64,000 nucleotides of DNA from Anaerocolumna sp. MB42-C2 (GCF_030913705.1 NZ_CP133190.1:1612001-1676000), one strand, 5' to 3'. Shown: positions 1 through 9,327, counted from the first letter of the stretch. Notes: generated from the letters alone by a model not told the origin. Translations and numbers: made by a program.

Positions 1-16
1 TTGTATAATCTATCAT
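1..16 (-). CDS. Possible start of a gene running off the left edge
   Basis: Reading leftward, an ATG at 14-16 follows an AAGGAAAT ribosome site by about six bases and opens a frame (M-I-D-Y-T) that leaves the window. The roughly 120-base leader between this start and the operator at 129-144 contains two small inverted repeats (CGCAG/CTGCG at 36-50 and GCCAC/GTGGC at 56-90). Only five codons are visible, so the product cannot be named. The operator placement suggests it is a target of the neighbouring MarR regulator. Confidence 0.3.
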
Positions 17-128
17 TTCTTATTTCCTTATAATCCGCAGACCTACTGCGCTATAGCCACAAATTAGAGTGAAAGAATTGTTCTCGTGGCTCCTTTTCTT
101 TTTTATTTTCTATCACCTTTTGTTGTTT

Positions 129-150
129 AGTTTGATATCAAACTATTATA
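129..150 (-). promoter_or_regulatory. MarR-type operator and -10 box for the leftward gene
   Basis: AGTTTGATATCAAACT at 129-144 is a perfect 16-bp palindrome. It abuts a consensus minus-strand -10 TATAAT at 145-150, so it would cover the transcription start. The same arms and 6-bp spacing recur in the marR promoter at 593-612, which points to one regulator binding both. No good -35 is visible. Confidence 0.6.
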
Positions 151-160
151 ATAAATAAAA

Positions 161-583
161 TTAGAAGTTACTATAAATTTTATTAAGCATTTGAAATAAT
201 ACCTCCTTTTCTTTATCTGATATGTCATTATAAAAAACCTTTAATACTTTTTGTGAAATCTCGTCAAATACGGGTTTTAAATCAAATCCTTTGACGGTAA
301 GGGAAACATAAATGATTCTTGTATCCTCTTCATCTCTTTCCTTTTTCACATATCCAAGTTTGACTAATTTATCAACCAGCGCAGTAACGGTAGACTTATC
401 TTTGCCGATTTTTGCGGCAATCTCTGCCATGGTCATCTTAGATTTATGAATAAGAGCAAAAATAATATCTCCATGAGATGTTACAAGTCCATCCACACCA
501 TGTGCTGCCAATTCTGAAATAATCAGACGATTGACTTTCTCTCTGATCTTTGAAATTAATGAAATAATGTCGTTTGAATTCAT
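161..583 (-). CDS. MarR family transcriptional regulator
   Basis: This 140-residue protein has the length and layout of MarR-family dimeric repressors. A winged helix-turn-helix covers about residues 50-75, followed by the wing with the family D-x-R pattern (DEEDTR near 85-89). Helical dimerisation segments lie on both sides. MarR proteins usually repress their own gene and a neighbour and respond to phenolics, oxidants or drugs; the ligand cannot be read here, and no reactive N-terminal cysteine of the OhrR type is visible. Matching palindromes lie in its own promoter and ahead of the leftward gene. The ATG at 583 has no Shine-Dalgarno sequence and sits about where the promoter predicts the transcript to begin, so the mRNA may be leaderless. 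Confidence 0.9.
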   Translation of the reverse strand: MNSNDIISLISKIREKVNRLIISELAAHGVDGLVTSHGDIIFALIHKSKMTMAEIAAKIGKDKSTVTALVDKLVKLGYVKKERDEEDTRIIYVSLTVKGFDLKPVFDEISQKVLKVFYNDISDKEKEVLFQMLNKIYSNF

Positions 584-589
584 GGTTTC

Positions 590-618
590 ATTATAGTTTT
601 ATATCAAACTATTGTCAA
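590..618 (-). promoter_or_regulatory. marR promoter with embedded operator
   Basis: On the minus strand there is a perfect -35 TTGACA (613-618), a 17-base spacer and a perfect -10 TATAAT (590-595). The spacer and part of the -10 are covered by an inverted repeat, ATAGTTT-N6-AAACTAT (593-612), with the same core arms as the site at 129-144. This is the expected geometry for autorepression. Transcription should start near 583, at the start codon. Confidence 0.8.
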
Positions 619-723
619 CATAAAATTTTATTACTATACAAAATAAATTTTCAGCACACCAAAACAGCCCTTGTTTCTCCGGTGCCATCTGTTATTATAG
701 AAACACCTGATTCCACAGCATAC

Positions 724-2070
724 TTATAATGGCTTTACTCTCTGTCCAACAATCATTTCTACTGCATTGGCATATTTTAAGAGCTCGAAATCAGTTTTTG
801 CTGTTAATATAATGCCATAAGGCATTCCGTTTTTGTATAAACCGCAGGGTACCGTTATACTGGGAAGTCCGGTATAGTGCAGAATATTATTTGTTATGAG
901 CATAATACAGACATCAATATTCCTTAACTGATAACGGATCTTTTTTAACTCTTCCGTCCTGTCAGCCAATATTTCCTGGTATTCTGCCTGATTTTGGTTA
1001 CCCCATGTATTTTCCTCGGCTTCAATAAGGTATGATTGCCCATACCGTAATGTAAGGTCTTTATGCTCCATATTAAAATGAATAATATCCTTTAAACTCC
1101 GAATTGGATAACCGGCCGGCAGCTCTGACAAATAATGGTTTATGGCATTTTTGAATTCATATTTCATTAAAGGCATTACATTTTTTGTTGCCGGAATCTC
1201 TATTCTCTTTATATCCCCTCCTGCTGCTGCCAATTCTTTTATAATTTCATCCGTTTTTACAGTCTCTTCCTCTGTCATTACCTCTTTTCCCCATTCATTG
1301 ATTCCGACGGTAACTCCATCTAAATTAATAATATTATTTATCTTTATTTGAGTATTGGTCAGTTCAGAGAAAAGAATGGAAGCATCGGTTACCGTTCTTG
1401 TCATTGGACCGGCCGTGTCAAGAGTATTGCTGATTGGAATGATGCCTTTCCGGCTAATAGTGCCTATACTGGGTCTAAATCCTACAATACCATTCTTTAA
1501 CCCGGGAGCTATAATGGAATTACAGGTATCCGTACCAATGGAAGCAACACATAAATTAGCTGCTGTTGCAACTGCAGAACCTGAACTGGAGCCGGAGGGA
1601 TTCTCCGTAACTTTATAAGGCGATTTGACCTGACCTCCTCTTGAGCTGTAACCACTGGGCATATCTTGTGTCATATAGTTGGCAAATTCCGTCATATTAG
1701 TCTTACCAAGAATAATCGCTTTGCTTTCCCTTAATCCCTTAACCAGATCAGCATCGGAGGCCGCAATTGAATCTGCTAAAGCTAATGATCCTGCTGAGGT
1801 ATGCATAAAATCAGCGGTATCAATGTTATCTTTTATAAGAATCGGAATACCGGCTAACATTCCGGCTCCTTTGAACCCTTTTTTATCTAATTGATCTGCA
1901 ATTTCTATTGCCTCCTGATTTATCTCGATCACACTGTTTAATCCATTCTCTCCCTGATCCAATAATTGAATCCGTTTTATGTAGTGCTGCACTAACTCTT
2001 TAGCGGATATGTTTTTATTTCTTAACATAATAACAAGTTCTAATATTGTTATCTCATTCAGATCTTTCAT
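724..2070 (-). CDS. Amidase signature family hydrolase
   Basis: This 448-residue protein hydrolyses an amide bond by the Ser-cisSer-Lys mechanism of the amidase signature family (GatA and broad-range amidases). Lys80 lies in LIKDN, the serine-rich loop GSSSGS spans about 160-165, and the nucleophile is Ser185 in GTDTCNS. All three catalytic positions are present, so it should be active. There is no gatB or gatC beside it, and the nucleophile loop (CNSI) differs from the usual GGSI, so it is probably a stand-alone amidase rather than the tRNA amidotransferase subunit. An AAGGAG ribosome site precedes the ATG. The substrate is unknown. Confidence 0.88.
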   Translation of the reverse strand: MKDLNEITILELVIMLRNKNISAKELVQHYIKRIQLLDQGENGLNSVIEINQEAIEIADQLDKKGFKGAGMLAGIPILIKDNIDTADFMHTSAGSLALADSIAASDADLVKGLRESKAIILGKTNMTEFANYMTQDMPSGYSSRGGQVKSPYKVTENPSGSSSGSAVATAANLCVASIGTDTCNSIIAPGLKNGIVGFRPSIGTISRKGIIPISNTLDTAGPMTRTVTDASILFSELTNTQIKINNIINLDGVTVGINEWGKEVMTEEETVKTDEIIKELAAAGGDIKRIEIPATKNVMPLMKYEFKNAINHYLSELPAGYPIRSLKDIIHFNMEHKDLTLRYGQSYLIEAEENTWGNQNQAEYQEILADRTEELKKIRYQLRNIDVCIMLITNNILHYTGLPSITVPCGLYKNGMPYGIILTAKTDFELLKYANAVEMIVGQRVKPL

Positions 2071-2174
2071 AAATCATTCTCCTTGTATAAGCATTCTGTT
2101 TTCACCGATTTCTAAAAACTCTTGTTTGTATATAATGTTGTTCCTTATACATATACTATAATGAGGTGATAATT

Positions 2175-2246
2175 ATGATTATTACAATACAGGATTATTA
2201 CAAATATACCCGCGGTTGGAATATCGTGTTTTTAAAGAAGTTATAA
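2175..2246 (+). CDS. Very short open frame with a strong ribosome site, possibly a gene remnant
   Basis: A GAGGTGAT ribosome site sits five bases before an ATG that opens a 23-codon frame (start MIITIQDYYKYTRG). A second frame continues coding-like sequence to 2298 (ending VEMQVSF). This could be a frameshifted remnant of a larger gene or a small peptide; I do not recognise it with confidence. The rest of the 2071-2377 gap holds only the terminator at 2316-2362. Confidence 0.25.
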   Translation: MIITIQDYYKYTRGWNIVFLKKL

Positions 2247-2315
2247 GCAACCGTCTTCTAACAGATGCCCTAGTGGAAATGCAGGTATCCTTTTAATACT
2301 AATTTCTCAACCAAG

Positions 2316-2362
2316 AAAAGACCTCCTTGAACCGGATCAAACCGGGAAATCGGAGGTCTTTT
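2316..2362. terminator. Bidirectional intrinsic terminator
   Basis: AAAAGACCTCC (2316-2326) and GGAGGTCTTTT (2352-2362) form an 11-bp perfect inverted repeat around a 25-base loop, with A and T runs on the two sides. It ends the chemotaxis receptor transcript on the minus strand. Confidence 0.75.
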
Positions 2363-2377
2363 ACGTTAATACAGTCT

Positions 2378-4066
2378 TTACACTTTAAATTTTTCTATAG
2401 AAATCCGAAGTTCATTAAATAAACGGGATAAATCTAAACTTAAGTTTGCTATCTCTTCAATCATTGCAGTTTGTTCTTCCATTGAAGCACTGGCTTCCTG
2501 CGTACTTGCTGCGTTCCCCTCAGCAAGGCTCGACAACTTCTTTATGGTATCCAGTATTTCATTTTTCATCTCTTCCATCTGATTACTTTCGGCTTTCATA
2601 ACATCTGCCGATTGAAAGGAGGTTCTGGCTGCCACTGCTATATCCCGGTAATTACTTTCCGTATCGCTTACATTACGAGCCTGTTCTGCTAATACGGCTT
2701 TTACTTCTTCCATTGTATCAACCGAATTACCGGAGTCATTTTGCAGACTGGACACCATATCAGTTATGACTTTTGTTGTTACTGCAGACTCTTCCGCTAA
2801 TTTTCTGATTTCCTCTGCTACTACATTAAAACCTCTTCCTGCTTCTCCTGCTCTTGCAGCTTCAATTGCGGCATTTAATGCAAGTAAGTTCGTTTCCTCA
2901 GCAATTGAGGCAATTAAATTGCTGGCTTCGCTTATTTTCCGAACGCTCTCATTTGTTTTTAGTATATTCTCATATACACTTTCAGTCGCATGGCTATGTT
3001 CCTTGGTTTTTATTGCAAGATTATCAATGACCTTTAAGCCCTCTTCCACTAGTACATCCACTTTAGAAGAAGCTTCTGCCGCTGCTTGGGCCTGCCTTTT
3101 ATTATTTTCAATGAGTCTGCCTAAAATCAATAGTTTTTCAGAACCATTTTCGGTAAAAACAGCCTGGTCTGTTGCATCTTTGGCTATTGCATTAATAACC
3201 TCAGCAACTTCTTCTGCTGCCGTTGCCGATTGCCTTGAAGATACGGATAATTCATCTGCCGCTGCCGATGCCTGCAATGATAAATTTCTTACTGATGTAA
3301 CTATGCTTTTAACAGTATCTGCAAAATTATTAAAATAAACAGATAAACTTCCAATTTCATCTTTCGATTTTACTGTAACGCGTTGTGTCAGATCTCCCTC
3401 ACCTTCCGAGATATCTTTTAAGGTATTGGTCACCAGATTAATTCGATGTAAAACAGTCCTTATGATAATAATTACAGAAAATATGCTGGTCAGAATAATT
3501 AAAATAAATAGAATCATTGATTTTATGTATAAATTTTTTGTATTCCGTATAATCAAAGCATTTCCATTATTAAAGTTTTTATCAGCTTCATCCAGTAGAA
3601 CCTTTACACTTTCTTCCATCTTGACCGCATATGGATCAAACTTCTCCATATAAGTATTTCCTGCATCCGTACCTTCCTTAATGTAAGCATTTGCCATATC
3701 AATACCCATTTGATAATATTCATCCAGGTTCTCTGATATAGATTCAAGAATTTCTTTCTCTATGCCCAATCCTTTTAAAACTTCAAGTCTGTTTTTGGCA
3801 CTGTCATAATAAACGGCTGCTTCATCAAAGCCATCATCAAACCCCGGTTCTGCTCTGGTTGCTGAAATATCCGTCAGCCACTGCTGTATCTGAATAATGT
3901 CTTTTTGCAGCGATAAAGACTGTATCATAGTAGGTGAATTAATCTGCTGATGAGTCCTTGTAACATTCATAATATGGTTTAATCCTGTAAGTATTAAGAA
4001 CATCAAGATTCCTGTATAAATAGTAATTCCTAACATCAAACTGATAAATTTTGCTGATATTTTCAT
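2378..4066 (-). CDS. Methyl-accepting chemotaxis protein
   Basis: This is a transmembrane chemoreceptor of 562 residues. The first membrane segment is at about 6-28. An extracellular helical sensor of about 155 residues follows, then a second membrane segment near 183-203 and a HAMP domain to about 256. The rest is a long cytoplasmic coiled coil whose tip carries the conserved [18 protein letters not shown] sequence (about 391-408) that binds CheA/CheW. The start is set at 4066 because GGAGGT lies six bases upstream; the ATG at 4078 lies inside that ribosome site. The sensor resembles four-helix-bundle types and its ligand is not predictable. The gene is monocistronic. Confidence 0.95.
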   Translation of the reverse strand: MKISAKFISLMLGITIYTGILMFLILTGLNHIMNVTRTHQQINSPTMIQSLSLQKDIIQIQQWLTDISATRAEPGFDDGFDEAAVYYDSAKNRLEVLKGLGIEKEILESISENLDEYYQMGIDMANAYIKEGTDAGNTYMEKFDPYAVKMEESVKVLLDEADKNFNNGNALIIRNTKNLYIKSMILFILIILTSIFSVIIIIRTVLHRINLVTNTLKDISEGEGDLTQRVTVKSKDEIGSLSVYFNNFADTVKSIVTSVRNLSLQASAAADELSVSSRQSATAAEEVAEVINAIAKDATDQAVFTENGSEKLLILGRLIENNKRQAQAAAEASSKVDVLVEEGLKVIDNLAIKTKEHSHATESVYENILKTNESVRKISEASNLIASIAEETNLLALNAAIEAARAGEAGRGFNVVAEEIRKLAEESAVTTKVITDMVSSLQNDSGNSVDTMEEVKAVLAEQARNVSDTESNYRDIAVAARTSFQSADVMKAESNQMEEMKNEILDTIKKLSSLAEGNAASTQEASASMEEQTAMIEEIANLSLDLSRLFNELRISIEKFKV

Positions 4067-4505
4067 AAGTACCTCCATCTGTATGCTGTGTGTTATGTGC
4101 TGTTAAACTCAGAATGCTAATAATTTTCTTAATATTTACCAGTTCCTGCTATAATATGGTAATTTATTAATAAACCGGATAATTCTGTTTAGTTTATTAT
4201 ACAATAATATTCGACTTCTTTCTATATCCATAATAGGAATTATTCTCAACTGTTATTTATACGTTACTGTCATTGGGAAGTTCTTAATATAGTAAAATTT
4301 ATAATAAATTAGAAGTAAAATCAATTAAATGGGATCACCATAAACTATGAATTACAATTTTAGGAAATGTCTTTATGGTAATTGTTAGTAATATAATGTA
4401 TAATAGTATCAAATTCTTGTTATATCGTCTAACGAACAGTTATTGAATATCTATTTATTATTATGAAACCAATAGTTTTAGTATATTATATTTAGGGAGA
4501 TCTTT
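4067..4505. other. Intergenic region between divergent genes
   Basis: This 439-bp, very AT-rich gap separates the leftward chemoreceptor from the rightward NUDIX gene. A minus-strand TATAAT at 4196-4201 may serve the receptor, but its -35 is poor. I see no riboswitch, repeat or further gene. Confidence 0.4.
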
Positions 4506-4976
4506 ATGGAAAAAAATCATTTTGTATCAGTTGCCGGATTAGTTATTAATAATCAGAATGAGATTTTATTAGTAAAAAATCCTTGGAGAGGGTGGGAATT
4601 CCCCGGCGGAATGGTTGAACCCGGTGAATCTTTACAAGAAGCACTGCATCGGGAAATTTTTGAAGAAAGTGGTATTCATGTTATTATAACTGGATTCATC
4701 GGAGTTTATAAAAATGTGAAAAGTGACATCGTTAATTTAGATTTTTGCTGCAGGTATGAATCAGGCACCCCTACGACCAGTGAAGAAAGTCTTTTAGTCA
4801 GCTGGTTTCCAATAAATCAAGCCGCTAATATGATGGAAAATCCTTTATATGAAACTAGAATAAAAAATATGCTTTCCAACAATCCAGATATGTACTGTTA
4901 TGCTTTTGAAAAGGATCCTTTTAACTGGACAGTTAAAGATGAGTTCGAAATTGGGTTGAAAGGAGCATTGAATTAA
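4506..4976 (+). CDS. NUDIX hydrolase
   Basis: A 156-residue enzyme with a complete Nudix box: G35, five residues, E41, seven residues, then R-E-I-F-E-E-S-G-I at 49-57. This box binds the divalent metal that cleaves nucleoside diphosphate-linked substrates. The core is of the MutT type, and the last 25 residues are an extension without a known motif. The substrate cannot be assigned. The next gene begins two bases after the stop codon and its ribosome site lies inside this gene, so the two are co-transcribed. An AGGGAG site precedes the ATG. Confidence 0.92.
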   Translation: MEKNHFVSVAGLVINNQNEILLVKNPWRGWEFPGGMVEPGESLQEALHREIFEESGIHVIITGFIGVYKNVKSDIVNLDFCCRYESGTPTTSEESLLVSWFPINQAANMMENPLYETRIKNMLSNNPDMYCYAFEKDPFNWTVKDEFEIGLKGALN

Positions 4977-4978
4977 AG

Positions 4979-5650
4979 ATGAATAAAGTAATATTTTTTG
5001 ATTTATTTTTCACGCTAATAACACCCAGTTATTTAGAAAGTAAAAATGAAAATGATGTATTAGGACTGACGATAAAAGAATGGGAACAATACGCAGAAAA
5101 TGATGTATTATATAATAGAAGAGCAACAGGGCAAGTCTTAAGTCCAGAGAAAATAATTGATGATATTGTTTCAATGATACCTGCCAAAGTAAATGAATTA
5201 CAAAAAAGAGAAATACTTCTCCTCCGGCAAAAAAGAATGCAGGCAGCATTGATAAATATAGATCATCAAATTTTATCTACGATTCAGAAACTTAAAGAGA
5301 ATGGAATAAAAACTTGTATCATTAGTAATGCCGATGTTATTGATACTATGTATTGGGATAAATCACCACTGTACGCTTTATTTGATGATGCTGTCTTCTC
5401 CCATAAGGTTAAATATTTAAAACCTGACAGTTACATATATAACGTAGCAATGAAAAAAATGAATGTAAATTCAAGTGAATGTATTTTTGTAGGTGACGGA
5501 GGTTCAAACGAATTGTTCGGCGCCAAACGAACAGGTATGAGAACTGTTTTCACTGAATATTTAGAGAAAAAACCGGAAGAAAAAAGAATAGATTTATTGG
5601 AATTTGCAGATTTTCATATTACAGAATTCAGTGAATTATTAAAGATATGA
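4979..5650 (+). CDS. HAD family hydrolase
   Basis: A 223-residue haloacid dehalogenase-superfamily protein. The nucleophile is Asp8 in FFDLFFTL. Motif II is the serine of CIISNAD, motif III is the lysine of KYLKPD, and motif IV is GDGGSNEL. The residue two after the nucleophile is Phe rather than the Asp that acts as general acid in phosphatase members, as in dehalogenase-like DxY variants, so classic phosphatase activity is uncertain. It is translationally linked to the NUDIX gene (2-bp gap), which suggests a shared nucleotide or metabolite clean-up role. Confidence 0.88.
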   Translation: MNKVIFFDLFFTLITPSYLESKNENDVLGLTIKEWEQYAENDVLYNRRATGQVLSPEKIIDDIVSMIPAKVNELQKREILLLRQKRMQAALINIDHQILSTIQKLKENGIKTCIISNADVIDTMYWDKSPLYALFDDAVFSHKVKYLKPDSYIYNVAMKKMNVNSSECIFVGDGGSNELFGAKRTGMRTVFTEYLEKKPEEKRIDLLEFADFHITEFSELLKI

Positions 5651-5715
5651 AATAAAATCAAACTTAAGCAGGTGATATACCATATAAATATCTCACGTAT
5701 ACGAGAATATAGGTA

Positions 5716-5773
5716 TTGACATTTCGGTCTAAATAATATAGACTATGTTCATATGGTCTATAATTCATAGACC
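5716..5773 (+). promoter_or_regulatory. Promoter and two operators of the BlaI/BlaR1-type operon
   Basis: A consensus -35 TTGACA (5716-5721) is followed after 17 bases by TAGACT (5739-5744). Two related dyads overlap and follow it: GTCTA-N7-TAGAC at 5727-5743 and GGTCTAT-N5-ATAGACC at 5755-5773. Both differ from the TACA-N2-TGTA box of classical BlaI/MecI. They are the likely binding sites of the repressor encoded next. Confidence 0.7.
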
Positions 5774-5846
5774 TTTTTTAAATTTATTGTATACTAATTT
5801 AGGATTTGGTTGTCAAATTCATACTAATTGTTAAGGAGGAATTGTT

Positions 5847-6209
5847 TTGAAAGAGATAAAACTAACCAAAAGTGAAATGAAATTCGCAGAACTAATTTGG
5901 AGATATGAACCAATCGGCTCCGGGAATCTGGTAAAATTATGTGAGAATGAATTGAATTGGAAAAAATCCACCACCTATACAGTCCTTAAGAATCTATGTG
6001 AAAAGGGAATTTTTCAAAATCGGGGCGCCATTATTACATCCCTGATGAAAAAAGAAGAGTTTTATGCTAAACAAAGCAGATTCTTTGTGGAGGATGCTTT
6101 TGGAGGTTCTCTGCCTAAATTTCTCACAGCTTTTATTGGAGGCAGCAAATTAAGTGAGGCCCAGGCTGCCGAACTGAAAAAACTGATTGATGAACATAAG
6201 GAGGAATAA
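5847..6209 (+). CDS. BlaI/MecI/CopY family transcriptional repressor
   Basis: A 120-residue winged-helix repressor of the PenR/BlaI family: an N-terminal DNA-binding winged helix (about 1-75, with KKSTTYTVLKNL as recognition helix) and a C-terminal dimerisation tail. The start is TTG, set by AAGGAGG a few bases upstream. The partner protease gene begins two bases after the stop. In this family the membrane protease inactivates the repressor when an extracellular signal is sensed. No beta-lactamase gene is nearby, so the regulon may be only this operon or a distant target. Confidence 0.92.
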   Translation: MKEIKLTKSEMKFAELIWRYEPIGSGNLVKLCENELNWKKSTTYTVLKNLCEKGIFQNRGAIITSLMKKEEFYAKQSRFFVEDAFGGSLPKFLTAFIGGSKLSEAQAAELKKLIDEHKEE

Positions 6210-6211
6210 CG

Positions 6212-8275
6212 TTGGATCGATTATTTCTTACTGTTTTAAATATGAGCCTTACAGCAAGTTATGTAATATTGTTTATTATGCTGGTCCGGCTGCCTTTGAA
6301 AAAAGTACCTAAATTCATTTCCTATGCTCTTTGGAGTGTTGCGGCTTTCAGACTTGTATGTCCTGTTTCCTTAGAAAGTATATTCAGTCTTATACCGGCA
6401 GGAACCGCATCCGTTCCCAGCTATATAACCAATCGGCAGATAACTGGAAACGAAAGCGGTATTAACGATACCGGCTTCCATGCAGGATATACCCTGGTCA
6501 CTCCAACTCACAACATTGCAGCTAATGCAACTCTTCCCCTTTATTTAAAGATAAGTATAGTTGTCTGGGTCGCAGGTATCCTCGTAATGCTGGCTTATAG
6601 TATTTTTTCCGTAATATCCTTAAAAAAGAAGCTGCAAAATGCCCGTAGTATAGGGAGATATCTCTACGAAGCCGATAACCTGAAAACTCCTTTCGTTCTT
6701 GGAATTATAAGACCCGTAATTTACATTCCCTCCGGTTTAGGTGATGAGGAAAAAAGATATATTATCCGGCATGAGCAAACCCATATTCGTCGTTATGACC
6801 CTTTGATTAAATTTTTATCCTATTTAATACTTAGTATCCATTGGTTTAATCCGCTGGTTTGGGCCGCATTTGTTCTGATGAGTACTGACATGGAACTATC
6901 CTGCGATGAATGTGTTATTAAAGAGATGGGCAGTGAAATTAAAAAACCGTATTCTATGTCACTGCTAACGCTTGCATCAAAGAAGCGCATTATAAGTGGA
7001 AATCCCCTCGCATTCGGGGAGGGAAAACTTAAGACCAGGATTAAAAATGTACTGGGTTATAAGAAAACAGCATTTGGGATTGTTATCGCTGTGGCCGTAA
7101 TAGTAGGCGGAATCGGTATAGGATTAACATTAAATCCAAAAGAGCTGAACAAGGTTAATGATAATGATAATACTATTAATTATATTCAAATTGAAGTCAC
7201 TGAGATTACCGACGATAAGATAACCGGAAGGATTGTTATGGATAAAGGTGACTATAAGGCCGGAGAAATAGCTTTAGTATCTATTGGCGATACCGTTACT
7301 TATGACGTAACTTCGCTCAAACCCGGTGATTGGGTTAATTTCGGTTATGACATGGCCAGTAAGTATAAACCTATGGAATTTGAGGCCTGTGAATTATCTA
7401 TAATTGCAGACCATGATTACCTGACTACTTTTACATTGTTTGACAACGGTGCGATTATAAAATCAACTACCGTGTATAACCCTGATTTATCCGCTGAAAT
7501 AGGCTCGTTTATATTAAGCGGAGCCCCTACCCTAAAACGAAACAAAAATGATTTTTTTGATACTCCAAATGTCTCTCGTTATTTAAAAATAAAAATTGGT
7601 TTGGGCGATGATAAATTTAACATATATTACGCCTATAAGAAAAACGAAAAATATTATATAGAAAATCCATATGATTCGATTTATGAAGTATCCCGTGAGA
7701 CTTTTGATACACTGAATGAATACTTATATAAGGATGAAATCACGATATATCCCGCCGAACAGAAAGAACTTGAACCAGCAGTTCCCAAATGGTCGCCCGA
7801 ACAGATCCTTGGTACCGATATGACAGAGCTTGATTACGCTTCGGATGATATTGTAATCTTTCACGGTTATTTCGGTCTGTATTTCTATGATATACAGGCC
7901 CGTCAAATCATACGCAGCCTAGACTTAAAACCTCTTGGCTGTCATCAGACCCAGGGTGACAATTATTGCGAAGTATCAGTCAGCACGGACGGAAACACAG
8001 TGCAGCTGCATCCTATGAGCAGGGAAGAAATGTATGTCTATGCGGTTTCGGACAATACCCTGACTAAAACAGCTTATGAGCCCATGAAAGACCGCTTTAT
8101 CAGTTTTGTCCCGATTCAGGAAGTTATTGATCCTGCGGAACTTGGCAGCTACAGCTACAACGCGGTCAAGTTTGATAACAGCGACTATGGAATCCTCCAC
8201 ACTTACGACTGGACATTAGGCACTCTCTCCTATACACGCGGCGATATGATGTATGAACTGTTTGATACATATTGA
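6212..8275 (+). CDS. BlaR1/MecR1-type M56 membrane metallopeptidase with non-classical sensor domain
   Basis: A 687-residue membrane protein. Membrane helices lie near 7-27, 35-52, 110-133 and 288-306. Between the last two is the M56 zinc peptidase, with H187-E-Q-T-H191 and Glu228 as the probable third ligand. Instead of the penicillin-binding domain of BlaR1, the outside part (about 310-687) consists of a small beta domain rich in EITDDKITG-type sequence, a middle segment, and a C-terminal domain beginning near PKWSPEQILG that has no Ser-x-x-Lys active site I can find. It probably cleaves the BlaI-like repressor in response to a ligand other than beta-lactam. The start is TTG after AAGGAGGA. 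Confidence 0.88.
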   Translation: MDRLFLTVLNMSLTASYVILFIMLVRLPLKKVPKFISYALWSVAAFRLVCPVSLESIFSLIPAGTASVPSYITNRQITGNESGINDTGFHAGYTLVTPTHNIAANATLPLYLKISIVVWVAGILVMLAYSIFSVISLKKKLQNARSIGRYLYEADNLKTPFVLGIIRPVIYIPSGLGDEEKRYIIRHEQTHIRRYDPLIKFLSYLILSIHWFNPLVWAAFVLMSTDMELSCDECVIKEMGSEIKKPYSMSLLTLASKKRIISGNPLAFGEGKLKTRIKNVLGYKKTAFGIVIAVAVIVGGIGIGLTLNPKELNKVNDNDNTINYIQIEVTEITDDKITGRIVMDKGDYKAGEIALVSIGDTVTYDVTSLKPGDWVNFGYDMASKYKPMEFEACELSIIADHDYLTTFTLFDNGAIIKSTTVYNPDLSAEIGSFILSGAPTLKRNKNDFFDTPNVSRYLKIKIGLGDDKFNIYYAYKKNEKYYIENPYDSIYEVSRETFDTLNEYLYKDEITIYPAEQKELEPAVPKWSPEQILGTDMTELDYASDDIVIFHGYFGLYFYDIQARQIIRSLDLKPLGCHQTQGDNYCEVSVSTDGNTVQLHPMSREEMYVYAVSDNTLTKTAYEPMKDRFISFVPIQEVIDPAELGSYSYNAVKFDNSDYGILHTYDWTLGTLSYTRGDMMYELFDTY

Positions 8276-8345
8276 ATTGAAAAAGGCAAATATTTTTAGG
8301 AATATGTTAAGTTCTGATTGTATTCCCAGTCCCACCGCATAACTT

Positions 8346-8388
8346 GTAAGACCACCGCTTAGACTTCGCTGAAAAGCGGTGGTCTTAC
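8346..8388. terminator. Strong hairpin between convergent genes
   Basis: GTAAGACCACCGCTT (8346-8360) pairs perfectly with its complement at 8374-8388, a 15-bp stem with a 13-base loop. There is no long T run on either side, so it may act as a transcript end or stabilising hairpin shared by the convergent genes. Confidence 0.6.
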
Positions 8389-8395
8389 CGTAACG

Positions 8396-9313
8396 TTAGA
8401 AAATATTTTCTTTTAGTATTTGTTTTAAAGTCTTAAGATCTTCTACCTGATTATAAGGGATATTAAGCCTGGTTAAGTAATCTTTAATTAGATTTCCGCA
8501 AAAATCATGAAGAGCTAAACCATTGATTAAATGATTCAGGAATACTTCTTTATTTTGATGTCCTATAAATTCATTTATATAGTCTTTATCACCCTTAAAT
8601 AACTCAAACACAATTGGTGCCAATTCGTAATATTCCGGTGCCAGGGTGCAATCAGCAAAATCGATTAACCGTATATGACCATCCGATTGAACTAATACAT
8701 TTTCCCCTGTGATATCACCGTGAACCAAAACACAAGAATTAAGGCTCTGTCCGTTCACGTTTTCCTCTAAGTCCTTGATTAAACCACTAGTTAAGCCCTC
8801 TAAACGTGAATTATATATGGTTTGCCTTTTTAAATCCTTTTTTATAGGCAGATTATCTGCCGGCTGATTCAGGTTTTTCAGCGTGGCTTTCAGCTGTTTA
8901 ACAACTTCTCTCTTTTGTTCCAGATCATAAAAAGGAAGTACATCTTTTGCATCTGCACCAGCTATATATTCCATTATAATATAGCGGAACAGGTATTTAT
9001 CCTTTATCTCACCTTTTGAAATAATCCTTGGGGCGGAAATTCCTCTCTTACCGATCTGTTCCATAACTGAAAGCTCTGCTATAAAGTCATATTCCGTATC
9101 AAGACCTGATTCCTTAGGTACAAATATTTTAATAACATATTGATCCGCCTTGAAAACCGCATTGGTTCCGGGTGTCAGAATACTAATATCCTCTTTAATA
9201 TTTAATCCCTCTTTTTTAAAAATGGCTCTGGTTAATTCTCTGAAAGCTTCCGTGGAATTAAAAACCTCAGACCAGGATTCCCATCCGTCTATAACCTGTT
9301 TAAAATAGTACAT
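8396..9313 (-). CDS. Aminoglycoside phosphotransferase (APH) family protein
   Basis: A 305-residue kinase-fold protein. The catalytic loop is HGDITGENV and the metal-binding motif is IDFAD, both diagnostic of the APH/choline kinase family. An ATP-binding lysine lies in YVIKIF near the N-terminus, and EYIAGAD resembles the hinge. The family phosphorylates small molecules such as aminoglycosides, macrolides, homoserine or choline, and the substrate cannot be inferred. The gene begins 14 bases after the helicase stop and has its own GGAG site, so the two are probably co-transcribed and may be DNA-damage induced together. Confidence 0.88.
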   Translation of the reverse strand: MYYFKQVIDGWESWSEVFNSTEAFRELTRAIFKKEGLNIKEDISILTPGTNAVFKADQYVIKIFVPKESGLDTEYDFIAELSVMEQIGKRGISAPRIISKGEIKDKYLFRYIIMEYIAGADAKDVLPFYDLEQKREVVKQLKATLKNLNQPADNLPIKKDLKRQTIYNSRLEGLTSGLIKDLEENVNGQSLNSCVLVHGDITGENVLVQSDGHIRLIDFADCTLAPEYYELAPIVFELFKGDKDYINEFIGHQNKEVFLNHLINGLALHDFCGNLIKDYLTRLNIPYNQVEDLKTLKQILKENIF

Positions 9314-9327
9314 AATGAACTCCTGCC

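Noticed and set aside
2766-3338. Long plus-strand frame of 190 codons opposite the chemoreceptor gene
   Set aside because: It is the antisense shadow of the conserved methyl-accepting domain; it has no ribosome site and no recognisable protein features.
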